Source of the DNA: Cladopsammia gracilis | Lineage: Eukaryota; Cnidaria; Anthozoa; Scleractinia; Dendrophylliidae | Direction of reading: 5' to 3' | Assembly: GCA_022457155.1 (NCBI GenBank) | Contig: JAJGOT010000363.1 | Location: forward strand, 712,501-776,500 | Length of the DNA stretch: 64,000 nt | In this document: piece after piece, positions 12,062 to 23,042 of the stretch | Layout of the letters: each line of letters opens with the position of its first letter | Numbering within the stretch: the stretch's first letter is position 1 | Position numbers and translations under genes: made by a program | Notes under the pieces: generated by a model | Told to the model about the DNA's origin: nothing | Database searches by the model: none | What the model saw: only the letters and a program-made list of their open reading frames with translations

Positions 12062-12723
12062 TAAATCTTATCTTTTTAAGAACGATTTTAAGATGTAAAT
12101 AATTTCTATTGTATTTTAACAATTAAAATAACAAAAATAAAAATGTAAAGAGTTCCATAATTCTTCCATAACAGTTACTGAATTGCGCACAATTTGAGAG
12201 AACATTCCAAGGAATTCCATAAATTAACTATTTTATAATGAGGCATAATAAAAAGTTGTATGGCCGCTAGCGGTTTCAAAAAGTGGAATGTTCAACATTT
12301 GTGGTGCAACGACCGCTCATTTCATCTCGCTTAAAAAATATCGAAGACAGGTATTTAGGAGCATGGCATTTATTATTACATTTAAAATAAAGCTAGTTTG
12401 CTACAGGGAACCAATGTGAAACTTAGATGTATTTGCATATACATTTGAACAATAAAACAAATTTGTAAAAACTAAAGACTTAATTTTTAGGAAGGTACAC
12501 TGGTCAAAAACATGCTTGACGCGGTTTATTTGTTTGTTTTAATATCATGATATTATTCTGACTGCAGTCAAATCCTTCCGTTGTCAGATAAATGATTATA
12601 GTTGAAACCTTTAAAAAGATTGTAAGCGACCACCTCTCGCAGCCGACGGCGATCAATGCCAACGGATAGGCAGCAAACAAATTCCATCCCAATTGATTAA
12701 AGTTGGTGTAGCAGTGTGAAGCA

Positions 12724-12815
12724 GGAGACAGTTTTGGACATACTATGTGCCCTCTAGGTTTCATTGTCATAGCCTTAATGTTCTTGAAGTTACGAGGGGG
12801 TGGGGGGTAGGGTTA
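12724..12815 (-). repeat. Fragment of the piggyBac-like MITE
   Basis: Reverse complement of roughly 7555-7640 (shared TTCATTGTCATAGCC and AATGTTCTTGAAGTTACGA), ending in a G-rich stretch and AGGGTTAA. One terminus is preserved, the other missing. Confidence 0.7.
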
Positions 12816-13007
12816 AAACTAAATATCAAGTTGCGTAATCAAAATCTGAAACTAGTTTGCCTTTACCATGTTCTTTGCCACTTGCCATAAGATAACAGAT
12901 CGAATTTTCCTAGTTATCATTGCTAGCATATTGTTAGCCTATGATGAACTGGCGGTCATTCTGAACGATGCTATTTTTTTTTTTTTTTTACGGTGATAGA
13001 TGGATTG

Positions 13008-13135
13008 ACATTTGAGAACAAAGATTAGCGAAAGAAGTCTGACACAACGTTTTATTTTCTCACTTGAAAATGATGTCATGGCGACATCGAAACGTTGTGT
13101 CAAACTTCTTTCGCTAATCTTTGTTCTCAAATGTT
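13008..13135. repeat. Perfect-looking hairpin, ~40-bp arms
   Basis: ACATTTGAGAACAAAGATTA (from 13009) with its continuation, and the inverse ending near 13133, surround a centre containing TCACTTGAAAATGATGTCATGG. The arms read GCGAAAGAAGTCTGACACAACG against CGTTGTGTCAAACTTCTTTC, with only an isolated mismatch. It lies 150 bp upstream of the first recognised host exon. Confidence 0.75.
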
Positions 13136-13283
13136 TATCTAAATTTATTCTAATTCGAATAGATGGATTGTTCACCGAAATTATTACTTATTGACAAACA
13201 TGATTCAAAGTTGTCTAAACACAAACACACAAACAAACATAAAAACAAACAAACAGCTAAAAATAATAAACTTTTTCTCGTAG

Positions 13284-13364
13284 GTACTGTAAGGATGGCT
13301 GCACGGAAGAAAAAAGGAAGCGTTAGAAGAATCTTGGATTTCCTTTCTTTTCATGAGAAAAGAG
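13284..13364 (+). CDS. Host TRP-type channel, exon (possible first coding)
   Basis: Acceptor TTTTTCTCGTAG and donor GAG|GTACC. The frame that joins the following exons in phase contains ATG at 13295 and encodes MAARKKKGSVRRILDFLSFH, a basic stretch. I infer it belongs to the same gene because its end phase (one base carried over) fits the next exon exactly. The ATG could be the start, or the exon could continue a protein whose N-terminal ankyrin repeats, usual in TRPC channels, are coded upstream; no such exon was recognised in 1-13283. Confidence 0.45.
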
Positions 13365-13565
13365 GTACCAATTTCATTTAGATTTATAATTAGGATACAA
13401 TACACATCAGCGTTTACAGCATATACAGCTTGCTTACTTCAATTTTGTAATTACAGTAATCATTGACTTCTGGTAAAACAGTACGTACTGCACTTTGTTT
13501 TTCCAAAAAATATATTCCTACAGCAGTATGCGAGATTTAGCTAATATATATGTAATAGTGTAATA

Positions 13566-13573
13566 CAATATAT

Positions 13574-13622
<49 letters not shown>
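13566..13622. repeat. (TA)n microsatellite
   Basis: Alternating TA for about 50 bp with one break. Confidence 0.95.
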
Positions 13623-13627
<5 letters not shown>

Positions 13628-14037
13628 CATAGAAAAATGAAAAATTGAATAAGCCAAATAGGAATGAATTAGCTTAATCATCACAGCTTGCTACATTGAC
13701 AGGAAACCCACAGTTTATAGCTGTAAATAATCATGGATTTCCCATGGGGATACATATCATTGCTATGCTTGGCATTCGCATTTTTTGCCCATTTATACCA
13801 CTCGATGCTTGATTCGTGCTATTCACTTGACAAATTGGCTGTTGCATAATATTAACAGAATGATCGATTTATTTGGGGAAAACAACGCCACTGTTTTGGG
13901 GACTATTATCGCTGTTTCCTTTCATCCATTGTCATTGAGAGTATACTGTACATATTGAGCAGAGAAATATGAAACCTTACACATACCAGCACATAAGATC
14001 CAAGTCTTCTCCTAAAGTTTGTTATTTTGTTCATCAG

Positions 14038-14085
14038 GTGATGATGTTGATGGAGATGAAATGATGACATTGGAAATCAAGGAAG
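14038..14085 (+). CDS. Host TRP-type channel, small acidic exon
   Basis: 48-nt exon between acceptor TTGTTCATCAG and donor AAG|GTTGG. It encodes GDDVDGDEMMTLEIKEG when joined in phase 1 on both sides. Very acidic, no domain. Support is phase continuity with the neighbouring exons rather than similarity. Confidence 0.5.
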
Positions 14086-14512
14086 GTTGGTTTCACTGTT
14101 GAAAAAACTAACTTAGGTGTTTTGAAACTCTTTCAAAATGAGGAAATGAAGAGGTTGTTTATTTATTTTTTTTTTTACACTGACAAACATTGGTCCGAGG
14201 CGTTCAAACGACCGAGGGCCAATAATTTTACAGTATTGTCCCAGCTAAGTGAGGTAATAATATCGCTTAGTGTATTATGTGGCATTAGGGGCCATAATTA
14301 TGATATAATACACTAAGCCAAGCTATAATGCACTGTCGAATAGAAAAAAAAAAAACTTATTTTGGTCTGAACTGAATTGGTGGGAAAAGTCGATCATATA
14401 AAAAAAAATCGAGGAGTATTTTCTCCGGTGTGCGCTGTAGTTATTTTTATGTTCGAAAGTCAATAACCATCTTTTTACAAATTATAATGCGATTTCGGTA
14501 TTTTCCGCTTAG

Positions 14513-14649
14513 GAGAGCGAAAGCTAAAGGAGCTTATAGAAAAAACGAAGGATCCATCTGAAAAGCACTGGGATGTCGACGATATTATCAAAAGGGTCAC
14601 TGTGGAGAATTTGTGCTCTTGTCAGGACCCCATACACATGGCTTTTGAG
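14513..14649 (+). CDS. Host TRP-type channel, linker-helix exon
   Basis: 137-nt exon between acceptor TTTTCCGCTTAG and donor GAG|GTACA, entering in phase 1 and leaving in phase 0. The product contains ERKLKELIEKTKDPSEKHW and ends with VENLCSCQDPIHMAFE. The DP-x-x-x-AFE pattern is that of the cytoplasmic linker-helix region which, in TRPC proteins, follows the ankyrin repeats (CxDPI-AFxLS). With the next exon it forms the LA-x-x-Y-x-E pattern. Confidence 0.7.
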
Positions 14650-15374
14650 GTACATTGATATAAACTTGTAAAGATCAAAGTTTTACTAATACATAGTACA
14701 CACATACGATACATAATACACAATTTTAAAAATGTAAGAACGAGGCAGGATGTTTTTTTTATAGACGAAAAAATAAATTAAACTTTGGAAGGCGCCAGGT
14801 TTCTGTACAACTAAGGGTACTCCCAATATTCGCGGGTGTCGTTCAGAAAAAAAATATATTCGTACAGACTGTAGCTGCAGTACACGCGCTAGTTTCAAGA
14901 GTAATATGACAAACTCTTATGTCAATAGAAAGCTTAATAAATGCTGTTTTCGATAAAAGATATAATCTTAGTTACTTTTTCTTTTATGTATGGCCAGGAG
15001 CCGAGAAATCGCCAATTGAATTGTCGGGTATCGAATGCCGCGTCAAGAGCGAAATAGCTGCACCGTGTTATTCACAATGGACCAATTAACAAAACCGCGT
15101 CAGGAAATATTGATATTTAAAATGTTTCCCGAAGCGACCATTTACGCAATACCTCTGGCAGGTTTTTAGCTACTCCAACTTAAGACGAGGATATACCAAT
15201 CAGAATATCGAAAAAGCCTGACAAACTTCTGTTGATCGATCCCTTGTGAATAAAAGTTCGCTACTCTTCATTTCAAAACATAATAGCTTTTACTGAAATT
15301 TTGTTTTTGGAAGTAATGAATTGAACCTATGAATGTTTTCGACATTGATTAAAATTAATAACTATTGATTCAAG

Positions 15375-15593
15375 GTTAATTGCACACTGCAGCAGCTCGC
15401 TAAGATTTACACGGAGAACACAGCATTACTCAACAAGCTTGCAGACCAGACCGAAGACTTTGCCGAGAAGCTAATCGATCAAGTTAATTCGAAGGAGGAA
15501 TTGGTAATTCAAGATGAGCCTGAAAATAGGGATCGTTATGCTTCACTTCTGGCTGCTATGACGGATGATGCAATAATACATTCACAAAAGAAG
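15375..15593 (+). CDS. Host TRP-type channel, TRP linker exon
   Basis: 219 nt (73 codons, phase 0 at both ends) between acceptor TTGATTCAAG and donor AAG|GTATGG. The product is a charged helical segment (LQQLAKIYTENTALLNKLAD and on) matching the part of TRPC channels where helices lead towards the pre-S1 'F-V-x-H-P' motif. That motif is the first thing coded by the next exon, which strongly supports the assignment. Confidence 0.75.
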
Positions 15594-15732
15594 GTATGGG
15601 AAAGTTATTTTATAAAAATGCTTTAAACCCTGCTATGGAGCTCATAACACCGAGTTAATAACTTAAATGGAAGAGTGAAAGCACTTACATTATTTGTTTG
15701 TAATGATTGGCTTTTCTATTCTTCTGTTGCAG

Positions 15733-15906
15733 TTTGTGTCCCACCCATTGTTGTACAAAAGGCTCCAAATGAGATGGAAACTTGGATTGCCTGAAGTTTT
15801 GAAGCGTCACAACGTACTTCTGTTTTTGCTAGTTTTGTTGGACACAGCTTTGACTCCACTTCTTTTTCCGATTGTAGGATTCGCCTTCTACATGGATCAA
15901 AGGAGG
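15733..15906 (+). CDS. Host TRP-type channel, pre-S1/S1 exon
   Basis: 174 nt (58 codons, phase 0) between acceptor TTCTGTTGCAG and donor AGG|GTAAAA. It opens with FVSHPLLYKRLQMRWKLGL, the conserved TRPC pre-S1 motif (FVxHP, then Q-x-x-L-x-x-x-W), and continues with the hydrophobic VLLFLLVLLDTALTPLLFPI, the S1 region. The next coding exon is nearly 32 kb away: the whole Maverick and the foldback complex lie in this intron. Confidence 0.8.
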
Positions 15907-16374
15907 GTAAAATTATATTTACTGTTTACAACGAATATCGCCTATTTTTCTCTTAATAACTTTTAATATCAGGATACAATTTTTCGAATTTGTTGGCTTT
16001 TAGCGAGACTATCAACAACAATCCCATGGCTTAACTATTTAGCGGTCAGCCTCTGGGTTTTTGCACTTTGATGTCAATAAATCCCCCATTAGGCCCATAC
16101 CCAGTGACTCGTCATTTTTATCGCTACAATTATCGTCTAATTAAAATGGCTAACAATAACATTTGTGTCGATATCGCAACTGTTTTAGGTGCCTGTTCTA
16201 TGGAAGTAAAATAGCAAAGATTAATGTATACAGCAACAATACACAATGCAGTTCTTATCGTAAAAAGGATTGTTGTTGTTCATCGTGGTGAACACACTAG
16301 TAAAGAAGTATTCTTCGTTTGTCTCACGATGTAGTCACTTCTGATGTGGATCGCGACGTTTCGACTGCATACTG
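15907..16374. other. Intron sequence, no features seen
   Basis: Start of the ~32-kb intron. No repeat, RNA or coding signal recognised before the Penelope-like remnant. Confidence 0.5.
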
Positions 16375-16543
16375 CTAGTCTTCTTCAGGCGATGGGGTCG
16401 ACTGGTTACGCGTCACCTTATGAAGCACGATGTTCTGCTGTGATTGGTTGGTTTTCAACAGCTGTGACCGGCGCATTTTTTGATCCTCGTTGTTTCGGCG
16501 AACTGTTCCCTCGGCGGTCCGTAGTCGTACGGCTCTCCTGTTG

Positions 16544-16596
<53 letters not shown>

Positions 16597-17600
16597 CCTG
16601 TTGATGTTGTTAGGGTTAAGTCTTATGTGGATCGCCTCTTTGACCCTGCGTGTGTACCAATGAGGATCACGATCAGTAAACTTTACTTCATTCCAAAGCG
16701 GGTGGTGTCCGGTGTTGTTGGCGTGCTCTGAAACGGCGGAGGTCTGGGTACGAGCGAATCGGATGTCTCGGTCATGCTCTTTTATTCTGTCTTGCATAGG
16801 TCTTCCAGTCTCGCCGATATAAACTTTACCGCATTCACAGGGAATTCTGTAAACCACGCCATCTTGTTTAGTCGGGTCAACAGCGTCTTTAGGCCGTACT
16901 TGAAAACAGCGCGTACGCCTTGTTGTTGTAGGCAGCGGCGAAGTTGTTCGGACAGACCTTTGACATAAGGTAAAACCGCAGTAGATTTGAACTCGGTCGT
17001 GGGCTCAGCACTGGTGTTGGGTTTTCTGGTCTTGGTAAGTTTCTGCAAGAAAGAAAAAGGATAACCATTAGAAACAAGAACAGATGACAGATGTTTTTTC
17101 TCCTTGGAGATAACAGAGGGTTTCGTTACGAGACGTTTGGCGCGCTCGTAAAGACACTTGACAATACCGCGTTTTACTGATTGCGGGTGGTGTGAATCAT
17201 ACGCTAAGTATTGATCAGTGTGTGTAGGCTTCCTGTATACGCTGGTGGTGAGGCGGCCGTCGGGTTCTCTTGAAACTGCGGTGTCGAGGAAGGCGAGTTT
17301 GTTGTCATTCTCTGTCTCCATGGTGAAACGGATGGAAGGCTCCTGGTCGTTTAGATGCTGTAAGAAGCTATCGACGATTGCGCGATCTAGAATGGTGAAG
17401 GTGTCGTCTACGTAGCGTTTCCAGATCCTAGGCTTGTAAGATGATGAAGTTATTGCTTGTTCCTCGAAGCTCTCCATGTAGAGGTTGGCAATAACAGCGG
17501 AAACCGGACTCCCCATGGCTGCGCCTTCTTGTTGTTCGTAAATTGATCCGTTATACTGGAAGTATGTGGATCTCAATACGAAAGTCAGGAGGTCAACGAT
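16375..17600 (-). pseudogene. Penelope-like element: RT fragment plus GIY-YIG endonuclease
   Basis: Reading leftward from 17576: reverse transcriptase core with GAAMGSPVSAVIANLYME (motif B') and RYVDDTF (catalytic YVDD), then the LAFLDTAV and SVYRKPTHTD signatures typical of Penelope-type RT. From about 16857 a second frame encodes VVYRIPC-x-CGKVYIGETGR, the GIY-YIG nuclease core with the following R-x-x-EH. RT plus C-terminal GIY-YIG defines Penelope-like elements (family knowledge). The RT lacks its N-terminal half (5' truncated near 17600), and the RT and nuclease segments are in different frames near 16855, so the copy is dead. Confidence 0.85.
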
Positions 17601-17739
17601 CTAAGCAGGCATTAGCGTCGTACGGTCTGCAAGGATAGGGTCGTTCTCCAGTTCTGTTGATGTTGGTTATATATCGTACCATAGAATCGTAATAGTGGAA
17701 CAAGTTACATCATTATTTTTGTTAGCGGAGCACTTGCCA

Positions 17740-18063
17740 GGCCGAAGGCCTGGCTGCGCAGCACCATACTCATAGAACCATGCCCGTCATTTTTCATGGT
17801 CATGGCTAGCGGAATGTTTCGCGGGCGCGTTGTCTGCCCGCCGAACGCCCGCCGTACGCTTTGAGCTAAACATGCGCGTACGACGTCATCAACATCCGGG
17901 ATCTTTGAGGCTTTGTTTTTCGCGCGGCTACACAGCCGTCAGCTCGGTAAACATGTTTTAAAAAGTTTGGATCTTTCGCTGGTCAGTGTTTAGTGGACAA
18001 GTAAAGTCGTTATTTCTCTGCATTTTTTCGCGGTTTGCTACTCAAGACAGGGATACTAATTGA
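17740..18063. other. GC-rich, CpG-containing segment
   Basis: Locally GC-rich compared with its surroundings, with the palindrome GCCAGGCCGAAGGCCTGGC (17737-17755) and a GCGGGCGCG stretch near 17821. It could be a promoter or 5' exon of a gene whose candidate exons follow, or the end of a repeat; not resolved. Confidence 0.3.
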
Positions 18064-18181
18064 GGGATACTCAGAAGCCGCTTTAGTAGAAAAAGAAGAG
18101 CTTTCTGGGATAAAATCTTGCTTCGAGGAACTTCATTTCAATGCGAGAGAATTATTAAACAAGCAAGCGAGGGACTCAAAG
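18064..18181 (+). CDS. Candidate exon, unknown protein
   Basis: An open segment ending at donor AAAG|GTAAAC encodes a charged helical peptide containing EKEELSGIKSCFEELHFNAR. No family recognised. The amphipathic, lysine/glutamate-rich composition looks coding, but there is no independent proof. It is on the + strand inside the long intron of the TRP gene, so if real it belongs to another gene or a captured fragment. Confidence 0.3.
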
Positions 18182-18467
18182 GTAAACTGAACAGATTACA
18201 TTTTTCGATGGGAATTTATGTTGATATCAATCTGTGATTGACTTTTTCTTTCTGTTCTTGTATAGTTTTGGAGAATTATTTTAATTAAAACGAGCTTAAC
18301 TTCAGTTGTATCGATTTCTTGAATTTCATCGAAGGCAGCTTGATGCGCTATATTAAAATGGTACGCGTTATGCTTTTTAACATAAACTAATGGAGATTTG
18401 AATAAAATTTTTCGAAAGAAGGTTGTGTTATCCATTTTTATGTGTTTGTTCATTCATTGCATAGATT

Positions 18468-18845
18468 GAAAAGCGATTTTATGTAAACAAAACAAAACTT
18501 AGATTTTATACTCGCGTCGCCTTATGCAAATATGTTTGTGTATTTTTGCAATTTTGATTTCCAAATCACTTTCTCAGGCATTTTTTGACAAGCAACAATT
18601 GTATTTTATTCAGAAAATAGTCGTAATAGTTATTCTAGACGGAGAAAAAGTTGTTTTTGTGAACTTTTGTACGGTCTAAATGTACTGTGCAGACGGTCGG
18701 ATAATACTGTTTTGAGAATTGCTAAAATTGAAATATAGCCCGGTCGTCAATCTTAATTCTTGTGCTTCCGACCTTTCACCTAAGTTACGTTTCATCTTAG
18801 TTAAGCTTGTTCAGAGGTTCTTCAAAGGGCGACGCTGTTAGGCTA
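18468..18845 (+). repeat. Paralogue of 7178-8125 with an empty MITE site
   Basis: Aligns with 7178-7496 plus 8063-8125. The sequence GTCAATCTTAATTCTTGTGC has one TTAA (18753-18756) exactly where the 7.5-kb copy carries TTAA-MITE-TTAA. Confidence 0.85.
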
Positions 18846-19224
18846 AGGCTAACTATATATATTACACGATGTGATGTTACAAAACATTAACTCGAGTTTT
18901 CAAGTTTCATCTGTTTTATAACATCACATCGTGTAAACAACATAGTCCTGCTCTACAATATGTATCGAGCACTCTCTGTCCAAGTGACGACAACTACAAA
19001 GTATTATCATTAATTTTGCTACATATAAATATCACCAATTGGTAACCCTGCTCCGTTTCATCTAATTCGATTCGTAATTAATATCAAGGACTTCTCGGTT
19101 GTCTGAATTTGTTCCTCACTCGTTTGATTACAGACCGAATTGGATTCCACTTAGTCTTGTGACCATTATAAAATATATACGTATTACACTTTAATTATAT
19201 TTTTGTGTTTCTTTTGTATTTCAG

Positions 19225-19393
19225 TGTCTAAGACGTTTGAGAATGGCTAAAAAACAAAAAACACCCGCAACGTGCAGAAATCAGTCAGTCCCGGGGAACA
19301 ATGCAGTTACAGTAGTGGAATTGATTGAGTATTCCGGAACAACATCAGCTAAACCCGTAACTCTGATTGCAAAATCACCCTGGAATGTCTTAG
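19225..19393 (+). CDS. Candidate exon, unknown protein
   Basis: Preceded by TTTTGTATTTCAG and followed by TTAG|GTATAT. It encodes a peptide with RMAKKQKTPATCRNQSVPG, then VELIEYSGTTSAKPVTLIAK. Not recognised. The splice-like borders are good, but no other line of support exists. It sits just left of the outer foldback arm. Confidence 0.3.
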
Positions 19394-19437
19394 GTATATA
19401 TTATAACAAGAAAAAATAATTGGACAGAGAGGGAGTC

Positions 19438-20254
19438 TCCCAGTAATGGGTTTGGGATATCTTAAATGCAAAAAAGTTATTTTTAGTAACAATGCGGACC
19501 AATGCGGAACATTTTCCGGTGAGCTGGTGACTTCTGGAAGACTTGCTTTCTTGAATAGCGCGTCAGATCGAGGCGGAGTCAACAAATTAAAAAAAATGGC
19601 GACCATCGCGGTGGTAACTTCGCGTGTGAAAAAGAAAGTAAAATGGTCCTGTTTGAGCAAAGAACGTTATATAGTACCACATAGCAACACAAACTGTTGC
19701 AACTGAGGCTGGACAATTCAACTGACTTACCGGACAGATGCCAATCAACCATCCATTCCAATTTCTTGTAAGCGCCGTTTCTAAAAGTTTGAAGTCGCTT
19801 TGCTCGATCGATGGTCAGCCCATCCAAACTTTTCAGAAATGAAATAGTTGCATACTGTAGAATTCAAAGTTGTTATCTTTTTAGTAGCTGCTAGCTGAAG
19901 GATAGAAGGTTTCAACACGGCAAGGAGTTAAAAATGCTAAAACCGGCTCGCATGCATGCATGCATGGACGTTTGTTTTCTAGAACTTTTTATATGTTTGG
20001 AAGGACTTCGTAAGGTGCAACTTCTTTCCATGGAAAATGGATATCAGTTCCGTTGAGGTCAGCTACCAAGAAACTCTATACTGACAGGTTAGAGGTTATT
20101 TAGAGCCAAAGTGTAAGTACAATTTCTGGAAAAGTGATTGAATTTTCTTTTTTCGATGGGCCGCGTGTTTTAAGTTTAATTCTTGCGTAGTTAGTTTTCA
20201 TCTATTCTTGGATTATTGACTTCGAAAAAATCCAGTAGACTTGTATTATTTTAC
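19438..20254 (+). repeat. Left arm of giant foldback
   Basis: Inverted relative to 23043-23945 over about 0.8 kb with roughly 85-90% identity by eye (shared GAACATTTTCCGGTGAGCTG, CTGTCCGGTAAGTCAGTTGA, GCATGCATGCATGGACG and others). Both arms contain a short open segment, read toward the outside of the foldback, that encodes AKRLQTFRNGAY and EWMVDWHLSGK followed by GTAAGT, a splice-donor-like sequence. Confidence 0.85.
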
Positions 20255-21890
20255 TTTTAAAAAGCGAATAAATAAAACACACTTTTCTAGTGATGTCACC
20301 TTAATTAATTTATTGAACTTTGTGATAAAGGGCCACCATTTGTTTTTAGTATAAAAAGCTTTTATAAATCTCGGCGGGCCTCACCTTTGTCAGATAAAAG
20401 ATCAGAAAGTTTGGCTGACACTGTATGCGACGTCAAAAAACTTAAATTACCTAATCTAGAAAATAAAGGGAATGAATAAGAATTGTAGCTAAGGCCAAAC
20501 TGCATTGACCATATACTTAAATTCCACCCAAGGCTATTTTTTTTCAGTAAATGATTTCGAAGAGCGCATCGATGCCTTACTTGGAAGCTGCCGCCGTTTA
20601 CACGCTGTGTACTTAGTAGTTTTTGTATAAATTTCCATGGACATCTTTATTCGCCTTGTCACATTTATGTTTCATAAACGAATCGATTAGATCCTTTTCT
20701 GCAGGTTGCCTTTATTGGATTATTTCGCCAAAATAGTTTCAGAGAAAGGACTCATTTTCACGTGTTAACAAACAACGCGAATACTTCACAAAAAAGTTTC
20801 CTGGCTTTTTCTTGGATTTTATTTAACAATGCCTCTTTTTAATACGGTTAAAACACCACTGGCTTATTTTTCATTGAAAATAGGTTATAATCTAAGAAGG
20901 CAAAGGAGATCCAAAATAGATATTTTCGTGAGTAAACCAAAATATTCACTTCAGACTTTATAAAATTCGTTTTCTTCGTCATTTTCGTGCCAAACATAAC
21001 AAGATCTCGGCTTCAATTTGTAGCCTCAGCATGTCTCCACGGCCACAGTTTTACTTTCATATTTGCTGGTTCATACTGACAGAATCAGTTTGTAATATCT
21101 TTAATGTCTTTTATTCCGGATCACAGCTAAGGTAACCGGAAATTCCTGAAGTTTGTCACTCAGCTCGAAGGAACTTTGCAAGTCCACTTTTCCCCATCAG
21201 TTGTTAAATGAATAAAAACGACGATACTCCAATGGCGAAAACAAACAGGCATCGTTTTGGAAGAAAATCCAAGGAAAGGCCAGCAAACATTTTTGTGAAG
21301 CTAAAAATTGCGTTTAGTAGGCTGAAACCCGCGCGTTGTTTGTTTATTATAAGTCCATAAAATTCTCAGTGACCAGGTATAATCCGATCAAAGCAACGTT
21401 CAGAAAAATAACAAAATGATTTTTATGAAACATAACTTGGACAAGGCGAATGAAGATGTTCGATCCATTTTTTTTTTTTTATTGGCTTATATTTAAAAAA
21501 GGTAAATAGAAAGCGTGTAAACGACGGTGCTTCCAAACAAGGCATCATCCGTAGTTTTCATTTATTGAAAAACGTGGCCTTGGATTTAATGCATTTTTTG
21601 TATTGAAACTTAGCTAAAATTCTTAAAGCTTAAATACATAAATTAATTATTATTGCCTTTAGTCTAGAGTAGACCATTAAAGTTTTCGACGTCGTGATAC
21701 TGTGCTCAGCAATCTTCAAAACTTAGGTTAAGCTGTACTTTGACAAAGGATCGATGCCACATATGCATGCGAGTTTACTAAAAAGAAATAGTGACCTTTT
21801 ATCACAAAGTTCAATAAATTAATTAAGGTGACTTCACTAGAAAAGTGCGTTTTACTTATTCGCTTTTTAAAAATAAAACAAGAAGCTGTA
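20255..21890. repeat. Inner foldback nested in the giant one
   Basis: Arms about 20255-20830 and about 21230-21885 are inverted copies: TTTTAAAAAGCGAATAAAT / ATTCGCTTTTTAAAA at the ends, then CACCTTAATTAATTTATTGA, the GTTTACACGCT block and the TTCACAAAAAAGTTTCCTGGC block in mirrored order. Identity is lower than in the outer arms. About 400 bp of unique sequence forms the centre. No transposase frame seen. Confidence 0.75.
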
Positions 21891-21984
21891 CACAGCTTGA
21901 ACTCGTGGCGCCTTTAACTCATTGCAGCATTGATTCCCAAGTGATTTGAGTGCTTTTACAGAGAAACATAAGCTTAAAATTACA

Positions 21985-22600
21985 TCTAATCAAAGGCTCC
22001 TAAGAGCCAACCCGAGAAGAAGAAATGCTAACGCGTAACGCGTAACGCATTATTGCCGTAAGCTTTAATACGTTTTCACACTGACACAGTTCGATATATA
22101 TATTTTTTTTTTAATTAAAAGTAAGAATTTTTGACGAACGAAAAAAAAAGTACATCACTTTCATAATGTCCAGTTCGAAAAAAGAAAAAAAAAAAAGAAA
22201 AGAAAAAGAGGACTTCATGGAGATTCGAACTCGGGCCGTCCGGGTCTAAGCCACAAACTCAATCACTGCGCTGTCCAAGAGCACATACTACCTACGAACT
22301 AAATTTTATTATTTTAACCTAGATACGCATCAGAACGCGTGTTTTAGGTTGCAAAATCCTTTTAGATCGATTTTAATGTTGCACTAAAAACTCCAAATGC
22401 GAAACATCTGTAAGCTTATTGTTGTCTATATTCGTTTACATCAAATTAATTATTGTTATCGTTGGATTCACGTTGAATTCCTGTTACGAAACGTGTTCGT
22501 AACAAAGCATTTGCTCACTAAGTTTACAGCTGATGGAAGGAGCGAGTGAGTGAGTGAGTGAGTGAGTGAGTGAGTGAGAGAATGAATTTTATTTAAACAT
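21985..22600. repeat. Second copy of the 8.8-9.5 kb dispersed repeat
   Basis: AATCAAAGGCTCCTAAGAGCC, ACTGACACAGTTCGATATA, CACTTTCATAATGTCCAGTTCG, CGTAACAAAGCATT and the (GAGT)n tail follow in the same order as at 8840-9560. A tRNA-like block lies between the second and third parts here. Confidence 0.75.
22214..22290 (-). repeat. tRNA-derived SINE head
   Basis: Minus strand reads GCTCTTGGACAGCGCAGTGA (A-box-like), then a spacer, then CCGAGTTCGAATCTCC, which matches a pol III B box (GTTCGAATC). It lacks a proper acceptor stem and is embedded in the dispersed repeat, so I call it a SINE promoter region rather than a tRNA gene. Confidence 0.6.
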
Positions 22601-23042
22601 CCTTGCCGATAACCTGTTCATCATGCTTTCACGTATACACGGGTTTAAAAGTAAGACTACACTGCATTCACTAGATTCAGTAGCTGACACTTAAGCTCGA
22701 CCCGGACCTCGATCGCTAAGCAAATGGCAAGTTTAATATATAAAACACAGAACTTGCCAGAGCAAAAATCCCACAGGAATAAGCGGCGAACACAATATCA
22801 AACGGTCCTATCCATCCATGAACGCCTTGAATTGTCTTGAAAGTGTGCAGTTGTACGCAGTAGTTCTTTATCTTGCTTCTCGAGTACACAAACGGAGAGA
22901 TTTTACGGTATGTATTTCATGGCCGAAAGCCATATAGTCGTCTATATAGACTTAAATATGCGTGCATAAATTTGCATGCGCTAATGTGACACGAAAAAAA
23001 ACAAGAAAAGTCAACGCCGGATTTATAACTCGTGTGCTTCGC

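Noticed and set aside
22214..22290. A genuine tRNA gene
   Set aside because: A and B boxes are visible, but there is no matching acceptor stem, and the block is embedded in a dispersed repeat.
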